DNA of 64,000 bases from Gaertneriomyces semiglobifer (GCA_025558075.1 JAHLKF010000008.1:124001-188000); one strand, 5' to 3'. Shown: positions 10,349 to 21,911, numbered from the stretch's first letter. Numbers and translations: made by a program. The notes: a model not told the origin generated them from the letters alone.

Positions 10349-12958
10349 CTACCCGAATAAATCGCGACAGCATTTCTTTTCAATTTGACTGCGCACTTCG
10401 AATTCAACGGTGCGCTCGCCTCTGCTAACCACTCGCCGCGCATCTGCTCGGTATAGCGTTTCAGACTGGTCGTGTAGGAGGTGTCCTGCAACCCATGGCC
10501 TACGCCGATGTGGTAGTGGAAGCACTGCAGAGCTTGGCACAGTGCTGACAATCACACCCTTAACGAAGAACGGTATTAATTGGTTCATCGGCGGGTGATA
10601 TAGGTGAACAACGTCTCCTGGCGCTATGATATCAGGTCCGATCCTCAAGGCCGGTACCAGTCGGATTTGCTCCTGTTTCACTTGGGATGCTGGGAGGCGT
10701 TTGCCTCCATGCGTGGGTCGTGGGTGTCCTTGGTCCCCCATCAAGCCCATGCCACTAAAGGTCGTCCACTCATCATCAAGCACCATTCTTGACGGCTCCT
10801 CTTCGCGTGGGTCAGGTGGATGCGTATATACATCTTCATCTTCACCATCCAGCTCATCCGTCCAGGCTTCCCATGTCGTTACGCCATCTAAAGCTTCCGC
10901 CATGGCACAAGTGAACAGAGTCGCTGTATCACGAGGTAGGTGCTCGGTTGCACCCTTTTCATCCGCTTCATGACTTTTGGGCACTTCGCTGCTGAAGTTG
11001 ACGTTCCTCCATCGAATTGTGTAGAAAGCAGCAATGGCTCGAAGATCAACGAAACAAGGCGAGAATCGCTTTTCAATCTCGTTCATGTCACTCCAACCAT
11101 GCAAGCCGGGCCGTATACCTAACGGTACAACCCATGCTCCTTCTCCGCTCCATCTACGCTTGCCTACCTTCTTGTCAACATTCCGCCATCGCGCCGTGAC
11201 AGTGCGAGCGTCGATGACGATACCCGGCCATCGCAATGGCAGAGGAGGATTCAGTGACTTTGACAAGAGAGCTGTGTCCACCCATACCAGCTCTCCGACC
11301 CGAGGAGGTAACGGTTCGGCCTCTATCTCAGGGCTAGCCGTCACTTGCTCTGAAGCTTCATCCTCAATCACGGTATTCACTGGGGCATTCATCGACTCGT
11401 CCGACTCGTCCACAGTCCCAGAGGTTTCCATTTCGGATAACCCCGGCAATAACGTAGTTCCACCTCCATTGGGTTCGCCTTCATTATCATCGTCGTCATT
11501 CGAAGATACATCAGACTCTGACCCATCAGATTCATAATGATATGATTCATCGTCAGAATCTGTGTCTTCTCCGAACGCAGCCTCCGACTGATTCAGCGTA
11601 GTGGTGTGCACAATCTCCACTGACTGTTCCGTATGTACCGCAGTGGCCTCCGTTGATTCCTCCATTTCATCCGTCGTCGAGTACTTCAATTTGAACGATT
11701 TTTCCAATGTTTCTTCAAAATCATCGACTGACTTTCTCTTGGTAGGCGCATTCATGTACCGGGAGTCGCCGTCAGCCGTCCCCGATGTGATGCCGTTTCC
11801 TTCGGCCTTCTGTTTTATATCACTGCTTTCCTCAGTGACTGGTAGCAACCAAGAGCCCATGAGGTCAGGCCGGAGTTGATCATGAGCAGGCTCAGCCTCG
11901 TGTATTTGATCTTCTTGGTCATTAAATTCCTCGACAGCGATATTTGTGTTCATCGACCTGAAAGGTGCATTTTCTTTCTGTAGTGCAGCATCCGCTCTTC
12001 TAACGCCACTCATCAGTGATGAATGGTCGAGCGCTGGCTCTGCTGTCGCTCCATTAGAGTCCAAAGCTTGGTGAGCTATAGGTGGAGGGGCCGGTACATC
12101 ACCATCAGGTGGTTGCTCATTACTCGGTGTTGTGGATTCTCGTGCATATCGCAATGACGCTGCGATCGCTGCTCGCTCCCTCAATACCCGCATCTGGTCG
12201 TCGTTCAGTGAGGCACCCTCACATAGTCTACACTCGCAAGGTACGTATGGCTCAGCCCGCCGAAGCCAGTTCAGGTGTGGAGCAAACTCTGCTGGCGACC
12301 GAAAGCGCTTCCTACTGGGGTGACCGTACAGATACCAGTCATATCGCTCGGCGTTACCGCGTATCATCCCAACTAGAGCATATCCGTCCGGCCAAGTATA
12401 CAATCCGAGTTTCGGCCACCATATTGTCCGTTCTGCCTCATCTCCCGATACGACTTGTGGGGCGTCCAGAATAGGATGCGTCTCTGGAATACCATCCGAT
12501 ATCGGTGGTTGAACAATTGGCACCTGTGAAGCAGGTCGTCCTCCTCCTCGTCGTAAAGTCTGTAACCGTGCCTCTCGTTGTCTCCTTAGTTCTCGCATCT
12601 TTTGCCGACGCCGATACTCGAACCATGTTTTCCCAGGACCACCAACATTGGCCATTACACTGGCGACGATTCGCTCATCTTCATCAGAAAAGTCCCACTG
12701 ATCGTCATCCAAAAACTCCAAATCACTGTTATCCGAATCAAACAAGAACATAATTGTGGGAGTTGCCGGTTCATCTACATCTTCTGTCATCATATCTTCT
12801 TCCTCGTAGTCTGCCTCGGACTCCATCACCGCCAGATCCTCAGGTTCCGTTCCGTCCGAGCCATCTAACGGATCTGTGCCAATCGCAGGCACTTCTTCCT
12901 CGTCCACCCTAGTTCCCCATTCGTCCACCCTACATCCCCATTCATCATAATACGCCAT
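10349..12958 (-). CDS. Clr2-like heterochromatin silencing protein
   Basis: Clr2 is the fungal SHREC subunit that supports histone deacetylation and silencing in heterochromatin. This is a single-exon gene of 869 residues, starting at the first in-frame ATG (MAYYDEWGCRVDEWG). Residues about 170-255 match the Clr2 N-terminal domain: GHPSRKRFRSPAEFAPHLNW is followed by a CECRLC cysteine cluster (family pattern: hydrophobic-YGHP..RFRSp.EF.pHl.W..C.C..C). A long acidic, low-complexity linker follows. Then comes RVGELVWVDTALL...LRWPGIVID (about 570-600), typical of the second Clr2 region. The C-terminal block IGPDIIAPGDVVHLYHPP resembles the Clr2 C-terminal domain. The acidic N-terminus (about 30-110) may be disordered. 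A small intron near the C-terminus cannot be excluded. Confidence 0.75.
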   Translation of the reverse strand: MAYYDEWGCRVDEWGTRVDEEEVPAIGTDPLDGSDGTEPEDLAVMESEADYEEEDMMTEDVDEPATPTIMFLFDSDNSDLEFLDDDQWDFSDEDERIVASVMANVGGPGKTWFEYRRRQKMRELRRQREARLQTLRRGGGRPASQVPIVQPPISDGIPETHPILDAPQVVSGDEAERTIWWPKLGLYTWPDGYALVGMIRGNAERYDWYLYGHPSRKRFRSPAEFAPHLNWLRRAEPYVPCECRLCEGASLNDDQMRVLRERAAIAASLRYARESTTPSNEQPPDGDVPAPPPIAHQALDSNGATAEPALDHSSLMSGVRRADAALQKENAPFRSMNTNIAVEEFNDQEDQIHEAEPAHDQLRPDLMGSWLLPVTEESSDIKQKAEGNGITSGTADGDSRYMNAPTKRKSVDDFEETLEKSFKLKYSTTDEMEESTEATAVHTEQSVEIVHTTTLNQSEAAFGEDTDSDDESYHYESDGSESDVSSNDDDDNEGEPNGGGTTLLPGLSEMETSGTVDESDESMNAPVNTVIEDEASEQVTASPEIEAEPLPPRVGELVWVDTALLSKSLNPPLPLRWPGIVIDARTVTARWRNVDKKVGKRRWSGEGAWVVPLGIRPGLHGWSDMNEIEKRFSPCFVDLRAIAAFYTIRWRNVNFSSEVPKSHEADEKGATEHLPRDTATLFTCAMAEALDGVTTWEAWTDELDGEDEDVYTHPPDPREEEPSRMVLDDEWTTFSGMGLMGDQGHPRPTHGGKRLPASQVKQEQIRLVPALRIGPDIIAPGDVVHLYHPPMNQLIPFFVKGVIVSTVPSSAVLPLPHRRRPWVAGHLLHDQSETLYRADARRVVSRGERTVEFEVRSQIEKKCCRDLFG

Positions 12959-13309
12959 AATTTGATGCTCTGCTTCTCCCCGTTTGCGGGATATATCTCC
13001 TCGTCTCACTCGCTGGCAATCTTTTGGCCTTCAAATTCAACGCGGTCTGCTTTGGACATGGACTAGGTTTAGGGCTTGCACTGTCATCGCTTATGTCAGT
13101 AATTACATAAACAACTCCGCTTCTAGACCCAGCATCGCGCGAGCTTCTCGACCTAACGAAAGCTCTCACAAATCACCATCGACACTGCTGCTACAGACTA
13201 TGATGCTACCTTGCGCTACATTTGCGTTTGATGTCAGCACGTTTTATGATTGTTGTGCTAGTGCTATAGTTGTTTCCTTCCTTCCTATGCTTTTTTACAC
13301 CGACCATTA
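12959..13309. other. Intergenic between Clr2-like 5' end and CSL 3' end
   Basis: About 350 bases separating the start of the Clr2-like gene from the stop of the upstream CSL gene, both on the minus strand. It must hold the Clr2-like promoter and the CSL 3' UTR. The Clr2-like frame is open a further 51 bases upstream of its ATG but only to a GTG. No other gene or RNA is recognised. Confidence 0.35.
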
Positions 13310-16157
13310 TCACTCCCCTTGACGCCAATAAAACCCCGTTGGGAATACCACCCCGCGTTCACATACAATCAGAATGGGATCCACTCCATGCTGGTCATCG
13401 CTATGACAATTGCTTCCGATAATTGAGCCCCTATGAGAAGCACGGTCTTCTGGAACAGGAACTTGAACCGTGCCGCCTTCACTGGTCCCTTCGAGTCTTC
13501 CTGCGAACAGATGCCCAAAGAAAAACCATTGCCCCTCTTCACACAGGCCTCGTCCTTGTACGAGCACACGGTCAGGCCCAATTCGCGTGATCATTGTGAC
13601 GTGAGGAAGAGAATCAGTTGCCGGTAGCAGTGATCTTGAGAGAGTTCCAAGATCGTCCCGCCGCTGGCGCTTTGTTTGTCGGGATTGACGAGGTGCCGGT
13701 AAGTCACAGTCCGACAAAGCATCATCTTCATTATTCCGTTTCTGAGTAGAATCTGCAGCTGAAGAAGATGCTACTTTCCAGAATGTAACCTCGGATATTT
13801 CGGTTCCAACCACCGTCCATACTGACTCTTCGCCCACGCCGCCCTCCACTGCCTCGTGCCCTTTCCTTTTCTTACTAGTCTCCCGCGTCGACTTAACTCG
13901 AGACGACTTCACAAAGCTGACTCGTCCCAATCCGTCTTCGTGCTGCGGCAGTACGGTCATGTAACCGACGTCTGCTTCAATCACAACTTTGTGAAGTAGG
14001 CCGACAGGCTCGTCACCCAAGCCTGCGTTACAGATGCGCTTGTTACTCTCAAGTTTTTTGAACCGTACTCCGTTAATTCTGACACCTGTTCCACAATTTT
14101 CCAAGATGATGTCCTCGCCATAATGAATCGGCGTGGTGGCGCTATCGCGACGAGCCACATGGGGAGTATCACTTGTAGTAGCACACCGCGGATCGCTCAT
14201 GTTGAACACCATCCAATTATCCCATATGCCACATCTTGCCTCCAAATCGTTGGAGTCATCCACACAAAGGAAGCGCGTGGCCTGTCCTTGGCACTTGTAG
14301 CGTGAGAACAGAGTCAAGGTTTGCCCCGACAGCAGGATCACTAGTTATTGTGGTTGAGCTCAAGATTCTCAAGTGCTCTATACCGGAAAACTCACATTGG
14401 CCGTTGCCTACGATCTTTTTCTTGCTGGGCTTTGATACCTTGTAGAACGGTCTTCCTTCATAACTGAGGGTTCCGGTGGTACCAGCCTTGATAGTGTACC
14501 ACACTGGTACGCATTTCCGGGTATCGTCGTCGCTGATGTACAAGCGGTCCCACGTTGCTGTTAGCACAGGAAGGGGTACCTGGTGCGTTGCGGCGAAGAA
14601 GCTTGTTCTACTGAATCGTTCAACACGGGTATGATGCAGAGCAAGTTGCGCGGCGGGATACGGTGATTGTATCAACGAGGTGTCTCGGTCCGAATCTTCA
14701 TTTCCCACGACACACTCATCTGGCTGAGGTTTCACCGCGGACATCCATACACCTACGGAAGCGAAATCCCGATTTTCAGCCATTACCCGTGTCATGGGAT
14801 GGCCAGCAATCTTCAAGCAATCAAGTCCCCATCCTTCTCCAAATAATCGTAGAATGGGCGGGGTAAAGAACCTACACTGCAACATTTAGGTTTTGACGCG
14901 ATCGAGCCGCCGAATGTTTACGTACCGTTTTTCAGTCCCGTACGATTTCTGAGCGGCGATAGACTGCGTAACAACGATCGTGCACTCTGCGTATGGGTTG
15001 GAAAAGTAACCATCAACCCAGGTACTGGTGAATGACAGGACAATGTTTAGTACAGCAGTAAGTTGGACCCAAAGTCTCTTATATCAGTGCGAAAATACTC
15101 ACCGCAAGGTTCGGAGAGGAACATGACCGTCATATCGAGGCCTCTCAAGCTCACTATTTTCTGAAACCATATCACCTGTACTTGGTCCCTCAATAACTGG
15201 TGCTGTGGCCTCAAAATGTCCTCTCAGATTGTTCGGTTTGGGTGACCGGAACGAGTCTTCACCGCTCTCGGCCGATTCTTGTGAGGCAGGCGATGCGCGC
15301 CGCTTGTTCGGATTTGTGAAGCTGGGACCTTGGACGTGATGGCTCGGCATATCGGCGCTGACTGCCATATTCTGCCGATCACCCTTTTGGTTCGTGCGTC
15401 TAACGGCGTTTGTTACTGGACGGTCGTACCCTGCGGATTCCAGACGTTGATGGCGCTTGTGAGACGGGCTAGTTAAAGGGCTTTCCAAATAGATATCGTT
15501 TTCGCCGGTAGGGAATCGGGACCTGCTGGGGACAGCTACTGCCGCTGCTGCCAGCGTGTGAAGGTCGTGCAGCAGAGATGGATCAACAGCATGATTAGAT
15601 GGCGAATTGTATGATAAATATGAAGGACCCGGGTCTTCCCAAGGTACGAGAGGATAATTGCTGTAGGTGATTTCCCGATATGGGGAGCCAGTGAAGGAAG
15701 ATCGTCTAAGAGGAAGTGTGGGCGATCGAGAAATCCAATCACGCTTGGCGGAGGCATCCGGGGAAGAGAAGTGAATAGACTCTTCGGATATTCTGCGGTT
15801 GCGTTGTTGGCGGTGTTGATCATAGCTTGGAGGTGTGTGGGAAAGTGGCGTATAGGATTGTGGTGGTTGTTGCCGCAGCGGGTATTGTTGTGAATACGGT
15901 TGTGGTGGGTAACTGTGATGACCGTAAGGACTATTCGAAGAGATGAAGTCGACTCCTTGGCTATGGGAATTATGGTCAATCAAGGTTTGAGGGTACAGGG
16001 TCCCACCCGCATCGGTTGGCCAGACTTGCAAATGCAAGTGTTGTTGTTGTTCATGGTGGCCGTTCTCCTCCTCTACACTGTCGACCATGGCCTCGAGGTG
16101 ACAGTACTGATGCATATCCGTTACGGTTCTGTTTTGGCCTTTCAGTATGAGTTCCAT
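13310..16157 (-). CDS. CSL-family (CBF1/Su(H)/LAG-1) transcription factor
   Basis: A sequence-specific DNA-binding protein of the family that mediates Notch signalling in animals. Fungi have CSL proteins but no Notch. Four exons: 15103-16157, 14926-15024, 14396-14871 and 13310-14340, giving 886 residues. Residues 1-350 are a Pro/Tyr/His/Gln-rich disordered region. The RHR-N domain follows, with AAQKSYGTEKRFFTPP (animal AQKSYGNEKRFFCPPP), YISDDDTRK and VSKPSKKK. The beta-trefoil domain shows GQTLTLFSRYKCQ, ATRFLCVDD and IHYGEDIILENC. A C-terminal IPT-like region closes the protein. The RFF junction needs the second of two close AGs at the end of intron 14872-14925. The 5' end is uncertain: the frame stays open upstream to about 16230, after a TTTTTTGTTAG that could be an acceptor, so an upstream exon is possible. 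Confidence 0.9.
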
Positions 16158-16973
16158 GTGAAGTTGAGATGAGATGAGAGTAACTTGCCCGTGGGAAAGC
16201 GCTACGCGTGGCAAGGCCGTGCAGACTAACAAAAAATATGGAGGGCATTGGCGACAGCAATGAGGACGGGCCGTCTCAACGACGACTGGAAGTATTCCCT
16301 GCAGACCAACAATACTGAACTGTCAATGCGTAGACTCGGGTTTGTGCTCTTGCCTGCTTCAATTCGGTTTATCTCGTGATGACTTAAAGCTTCAACGAGA
16401 TCCTTCGGAGGGAAAGAACATTGGTAGTGATCAGTGGTCATAGGGTCTTCTTCTGGTGACGCCCACAGGAAGTGTGTTCCTCAAAAAAGATGCAGGACAC
16501 ATGGATCGGAAGCGAGAGGGTGCTGGCCGCTACATTCAGGAGTGAAGTTTTTGTAAGAACACACCGAATATGGGGCCTTAGTGCTTTCTTTCATAACAAC
16601 AGACGCTAGCGTCGATAAGCCGTTGCCCAGTGAGAGATTCGGCCTAGTTTTACAATTGCGAGCGCCGCTTGTCAAAAAGCTTTTTCATAAGAACGCCGAT
16701 CAGCAGCAATTTGACAGTTCTCAAATGCAACATTCCCATGAAAATGGAGTAATTTGAGGCCCTTGCTCGGCTGCACAAATGAAGTGGGGGATCATTCGGC
16801 TTACATTTGCAGGGTCCGGCGCGTGCGTAAACCTGTCACTCACATGTATACTGCTCTGGGAATACCGGCCGCAATGCAAGTGTATTGGGGGCAGTATCAC
16901 CTGGCTGCAAACTCCTGTCGACAACTGCCGAGCGTGAGTAGTGCAAATGAATCAGTAATCTATAAGTACATGT
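16158..16973. other. Upstream region of the CSL gene and 3' flank of the OSR1-like kinase
   Basis: No convincing gene. A 71-codon open frame at 16226-16441 (minus) could be part of a CSL 5' exon, but I found no splice pair that joins it well. A CGTGGGAA octamer, the animal CSL consensus, lies at 16190-16197 on the plus strand, about 35 bases upstream of the chosen CSL ATG. The rest is unremarkable. Confidence 0.35.
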
Positions 16974-19505
16974 CTAAGTAGGTGGCGATTGTGGTCGTGG
17001 TTGGTCAAGCTGCCAGCGGATTTCACGTTAGCCCATAATCAATATATTTCCATCAATGAGCAAGATATACGTACTTGGAAGTTGTCGCTGCCAGTACTTG
17101 CGCTTCGTGTCGGTGCTATTCCTGGACTCTCCACCTTCCGTGCATCCGTGAGATTCCCGTCCTCCAAGAGTCCAGGCGGAAGTACAATTCCAATTGTTTC
17201 CAAGCCTCCTGAATCTTTGAGCTTGTTTACAACATCACCCAAAATCGCCCTCAAAAGCTCATTTTGCTTCTCTGCTCGTTCTAACCGTTCTTGTACTGTC
17301 AGATTACTTGATGACGACGACAGCTTATCGCCTGTGGTAACCTCGAACCGCCCACGCGTGCGAGTCGATGGCGGCTGAACAGAGTCTTGCGACCCGGTCG
17401 TAGGCGTGCTAACCAGTCCAGCAGCGCTTGGACTCGTCGTCGAATTACTGGATGGCAATGTCTGCACAGCAAACCGTGACGTCTTCCTCTCCACTAGAAG
17501 AAGACAGGTAAATCATGTGATTCTTCTCCAAATCTTCATGCATAAACTCACATGGAGCCGTGGGTATCTCATCAACCTTCGGCAGCGGCTCATTCGGCGA
17601 AGCCGTCGGGCCCGATAACGCCAACCCGCTTGGACTAGGACTTAGCACAGATGGACTTGATTGATTCACACTGAATCTCCCTTTTCTGACGCCTCCTGTC
17701 AGAGGACTTGGCCCCGCCGGCGTGCCCGTATTAGAGTTCGGAGAGTCTGTCGCAGAATCTGCTCCACTCAAATTCGCTGTTGATACACTCGGACTGGCGC
17801 CAGGACTATCACCCAGGATAAACCTGGACTTGCGAGCAGCTGGATTCAACGGCTCAACACCCTGGCCCGCAACCGCCACCATTGGAGCAAACTTCACGCC
17901 TTTGATGCCATTTTGAGGGTGTTCATCTGAATTACTAGTATCGAGTGAACTCTGTGATGGCGTATCAACCAGGAAATTCTGGAGGTTCGTATCAGTGTTG
18001 TTGACAACCTCAAATACTCCGTCGTCTCCTCCGAAATCCCAAGATATCCCTTTGTGATATGACCCGTCCTTTTGCTCACGGGTTTCTACAGTAGACAATG
18101 AGTATCGTGCGCGGCATCAAAGAGCCTAACAGCTACCTGCGTACTCTTATTATGTGACCGCTGGGTTATCGGTGGTAGGTTCTGCAAAAGCACTTTCACA
18201 AGATACTCCCGTTTCTTGGCCGCTTGCTTGAAGAAAGCATGTGACAGAAGCTTCTCCGCAGTCGGTCTACACAATGACAAAAGTAACCACGCTGTTTCAG
18301 TCCACACCATCCGGCATTCCAAGTGAATCATATGAAACTGACCGCTTAGCTGGGTCCTTCTGTAGACACATGTCGATCATCTCTTTAAATGTCTTGGAGT
18401 ATTTAAACTTTGTGGCGTCTCGGTCCAACGTGGGCGGATCATTTTGTAGGGTTAACATCAAGACCTAGGCATTGTTAGTATCAGATACATAAGCAGCAAG
18501 TTCCGAGCAGAGGCTAACCCACCTTGATTGGAGGAAATTTCGCGAACGGTGCATGGCCAGTGGCTAATTCTAATGCTGTAATACCAAAACTCCATATGTC
18601 CGCTTTGTAATCATAACCACTTTGTTCCATGACTTCAGGCGCCATCCAGCACGGGGTTCCCACAAACGTCTTGCGTAATCCTTTGCGCTCACCGGTCTCC
18701 ATCAGTGATGAAGAGACACCAAAGTCTGCCAGTTGTACCAATCCTCCTTCATGAATCAGAAGATTCCCGGCCTTAACATCTCTATGAATCAATCCGTTTT
18801 TGTGCAGGTACACAAGACCCTCCAGAGCTTGCTTCAATATAGTGGCAATGGACACTTCGTCAATCCCATCCTGAAACGCCGTCTTCATGATGTCCAAGCA
18901 CGACCCTGCTGAACAAAATGGTGCGACAATATAAAGCTTGGACCCATTCACAAACGAGCCATGTACAGGGAGTAAATTGGGATGTTTCGAAAGGCTCATG
19001 ATCTGGATTTCTCTCTATAATAAAAGTCAGAATAACAGAGTCGCTGATGATTGTGGCAATATGACTCACCCTCAGCTCATCAATCTGATTTCGCTCGAAC
19101 ATGTCAAGGTCGATCATCTTAATTGCTACAGGTTTATTGAGTGGTTTGTACGTTGCTATATACACTACCGCAGAGGATCCATAGCCTGTAGTAAAAGTCG
19201 GTTAGCACCTGGTTAAGAGCTCGTCTGGCCCGAGGGAACACATTACCAATGGCGCTCCCTATGTCATAATCCTCTACGTTCATAGAGTAGACCTCAGCAT
19301 TGTCTGGTGCGGCATTTTCCACTCCGTTGAGAACATCTCGACTAGAAGCGGCTGTTGACCAATTAGAGCCCTGAGATGGCGTAGTTGCCGCTCTTCGTAG
19401 ACCACTGCCAGAGGAGAGCTTATCGATGGCGCTAGAGGCCCTTTCAACAATAGATGGTTTGCGACTGCCGAGAGCTCCGCGGGGTGGTGAACCAATTGAC
19501 GACAT
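16974..19505 (-). CDS. OSR1/SPAK-type Ste20 (GCK-VI) protein kinase
   Basis: A serine/threonine kinase of the SPS1/OSR1 group, which in animals is activated by WNK kinases and controls ion transport and cell volume. Eight exons: 19247-19505, 19070-19185, 18523-19014, 18343-18464, 18145-18266, 17552-18085, 17075-17493 and 16974-17009, giving 699 residues. The kinase domain spans about residues 80-350: [12 protein letters not shown] glycine loop, VAIKMID lysine, [18 protein letters not shown], and T-loop [17 protein letters not shown], almost identical to OSR1. After the domain comes [12 protein letters not shown], then a SWDF motif. A long Ser/Pro tail carries KSRFIL, KGRFSV, SRFAV and GRFEV segments. 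A leucine-rich coiled coil ([19 protein letters not shown]) follows. The canonical CCT/OSR1_C domain was not seen. The last 36-nt exon (ending PRPQSPPT) is less certain. Confidence 0.9.
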
Positions 19506-20108
19506 CTACGGCCGGGCTCAATCTTCTTTCCACGCAAGGATATCACTTGATAATGATGGTCAAAGTTTGACTTTTTCAAAACAACCTATACGACGAATGG
19601 CCCGGCAATGCAAAGAAAGATAGAGCGGATGGTAATGTGGATGGAGAAAATGCTGAATTACTACTCCAAAATTGCATTAGCATTATGGCGCAACGCCCCG
19701 CGTGGCTACAAATGCATAGAAAATAGCACATACCTGTAGACGATGGATACCTCTAATAATGGTTCTTTACTCGTATGCGATGTGCGTGCGTGTGCCCCGC
19801 CGTGTTCGGTGAATACGCTCAAGTTGCCAGAAACCTGCAGCCAAAACGACAAAGGTTTTAACGTTTGGCCGCCGCCAGGAAGCTTCCACGCGTGGTTACG
19901 TAAACATTGCCATTTTGGGAGCAAATGACGCGTGGCACATGTCAGCGTCATTATCAATCAAAGCAGGAGCAAGCGATAACGCAATGTATTGATACATTTC
20001 CTTATGCATAAGTGTACATCGGTTCTGCCCCACAAAACTTGTTTTGGCAACTCGCGAAACGAGCACCTTCAACGACAGGCCCACAAAGGCCACCAAGGCC
20101 CATCCAAG
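19506..20108. promoter_or_regulatory. Divergent promoter between the OSR1-like kinase and JJJ1
   Basis: A 603-base space between two gene starts on opposite strands. It contains the perfect palindrome CCACGCGTGG at 19886-19895 and a second ACGCGTGG at 19928-19935, 40 bases apart. ACGCGT is the core of the MBF (MCB) element in ascomycetes. No open frame in it looks coding. The function is inferred from position and motif only. Confidence 0.4.
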
Positions 20109-21911
20109 ATGCGGACATGTTACTATGAGCTTCTGGGGGTGGAACGAAAGGCCACCCCAGACGAGCTGAAAAAGGTATGTGGTTTTGTTCGCCTATCTAC
20201 AGTTTCCACCCCTTCTTGCCAGTTGTTCTTACTCAACCTCAGGCCTATAGGCGAAAAGCTCTTGAGCTACATCCCGACAAGAACCCGCATCGCATAGAAG
20301 AAGCCACTGACTTATTCTCACAGATCCAAGAAGCTTATGAAGTGCTCTCAGATGACCAGGAACGAGCATGGTACGATTCTCATCGAGAGAGTATCCTCCG
20401 TGGAGATGACCCGTCAGCCCAGGGCGGTTACGAAGGGAATGCGGCGTACATGGATATTACCACTGTTGATACGTTAATGAAGTTTTATAGTGGGAGTGCT
20501 TATAACGGGTTTGGAGATTCCGGGAAAGGCTTCTTTGCAGTTTATAGAGATCTGTTCCGCAGGTTGGAAGAAGAGGAGGAAGAGTCTGTTAGGATGGACG
20601 GTGAAAGTCTCGAGGATGACCTTGACGTGTTATTGGCTCAAAGAGCGGATTTTGGCGGGCCAGACGATGCATACGAAGGGCTTCCGCGCGATTTTTACAA
20701 CAAGTTCTTAAACTTTGCATCAGTAAAAAGCTTTAGGTGGCTGGACAAATATCGCCTCTCCGAGGCCCCTGATCGGCGAATTCGTAGACTTATGGAGAAG
20801 GACAATAAAAAGGCACGGGAGACTGCACGCAGAGAATTCAACGACGCCGTGCGAAGTCTTGCACATTTCGTACGTAAGCGAGATCCACGGTATAAGAGTT
20901 TCAAAGAAGACGAAGAGAAGAATGCAGAGTCACGGAAAGCTCAAGAGAGGCAACGACGAGAGGATAAGCGCAAAGAGAACAGAGCGAAATGTGCCGAAGA
21001 GTATGTTGCACCGGAGTGGGCTCAAGTGGCAGAAGAAGAACAGACGGTCATGGAGATTGCTGAGGAAATCGAAGAGTTGTATTGCATTGCATGCGAGAAA
21101 GGATTCCGGAGTGAGAAGCAGGTACGTGCCCTGCGTATGGTTTATTGCATTGTAACGTCCACCCATCGTAACTTGAACTCCCCAGTTTGAGAATCACGAA
21201 AAGTCCAAAAAGCACATTCGCAATGTTGAAATTCTTCGCGAAGAACTTTTAGCAGAAGAGGAAGCTGCCGACTTGGCGTCCCTAGAGGAAGCATTGTCCG
21301 ATGCAGAGAATGGGCGTGACTCGGATTCAGACAATTCGGACGACGACGTATTTGAAGACGCGCGAGATGAGACCCCTATCCCGTCTGACGACGATGAATT
21401 GGGAACTCCGGAAGCTGTTCTTGACACTGACGTTTCCGCCATTGATGAAAGTGGGCAACCGACAGATGAGGTTCAAGAATTTGCTGAAGATGATATTCCG
21501 TTATCTCCATTCAATAAAAGCAAGAAGAAGAAAAACAAACAGAAGCAAAAGCCACGGTTTGGGTGGGAAAATGAAGAAGACCTGCACCATGAGCCACCGA
21601 TCGAAAGCATGCCCTCCGCAACTGGCGACAATGATGTTACTGTCCTACTAGCCAATTTGGAATTGGATTCGCCGGCACCGGCGTCAACGACAACGTCGAA
21701 GAAAAAGAAAAAACAAAAGGATGCCAGTAAATTGGAAGAGAAGAATGATGGGAGCACGACGTGTAATGTCTGTGGAGAAGTGTTTACGAGTCGTACGAAG
21801 TTATTTGATCACGTACGACGAGAAGGACATGCGATTGCGGTGAATACCAACGAGGCCCGAAGTGAAGATGCGGCAGCCAGTAGCAAGAAAGGGAAAAAGA
21901 AGAAACGTTGA
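20109..21911 (+). CDS. JJJ1: Jjj1 / DNAJC21: J-domain 60S biogenesis cofactor
   Basis: A cytosolic J-protein that stimulates Hsp70 to release and recycle the export factor Arx1 from pre-60S particles, acting with the Rei1 zinc-finger protein. Three exons (20109-20174, 20243-21121, 21186-21911) encode 556 residues, close to yeast Jjj1 (590). The J domain is at residues 1-70, with the HPD motif in ALELHPDKNPH. A basic/acidic coiled region follows. The first C2H2 finger, YCIACEKGFRSEKQFENHEK, is split by the second intron. Next come a long Asp/Glu-Ser acidic stretch and lysine-rich patches. The second C2H2 finger (CNVCGEVFTSRTKLFDHV, then REGH) is near the C-terminus, and the end is KKGKKKKR. 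The order J, zinc finger, acidic linker, zinc finger is diagnostic. Confidence 0.95.

Noticed and set aside
16226..16441. 71-codon minus-strand frame upstream of CSL
   Set aside because: No good donor links it to the CSL frame and it resembles no known protein; kept only as a possible 5' exon.
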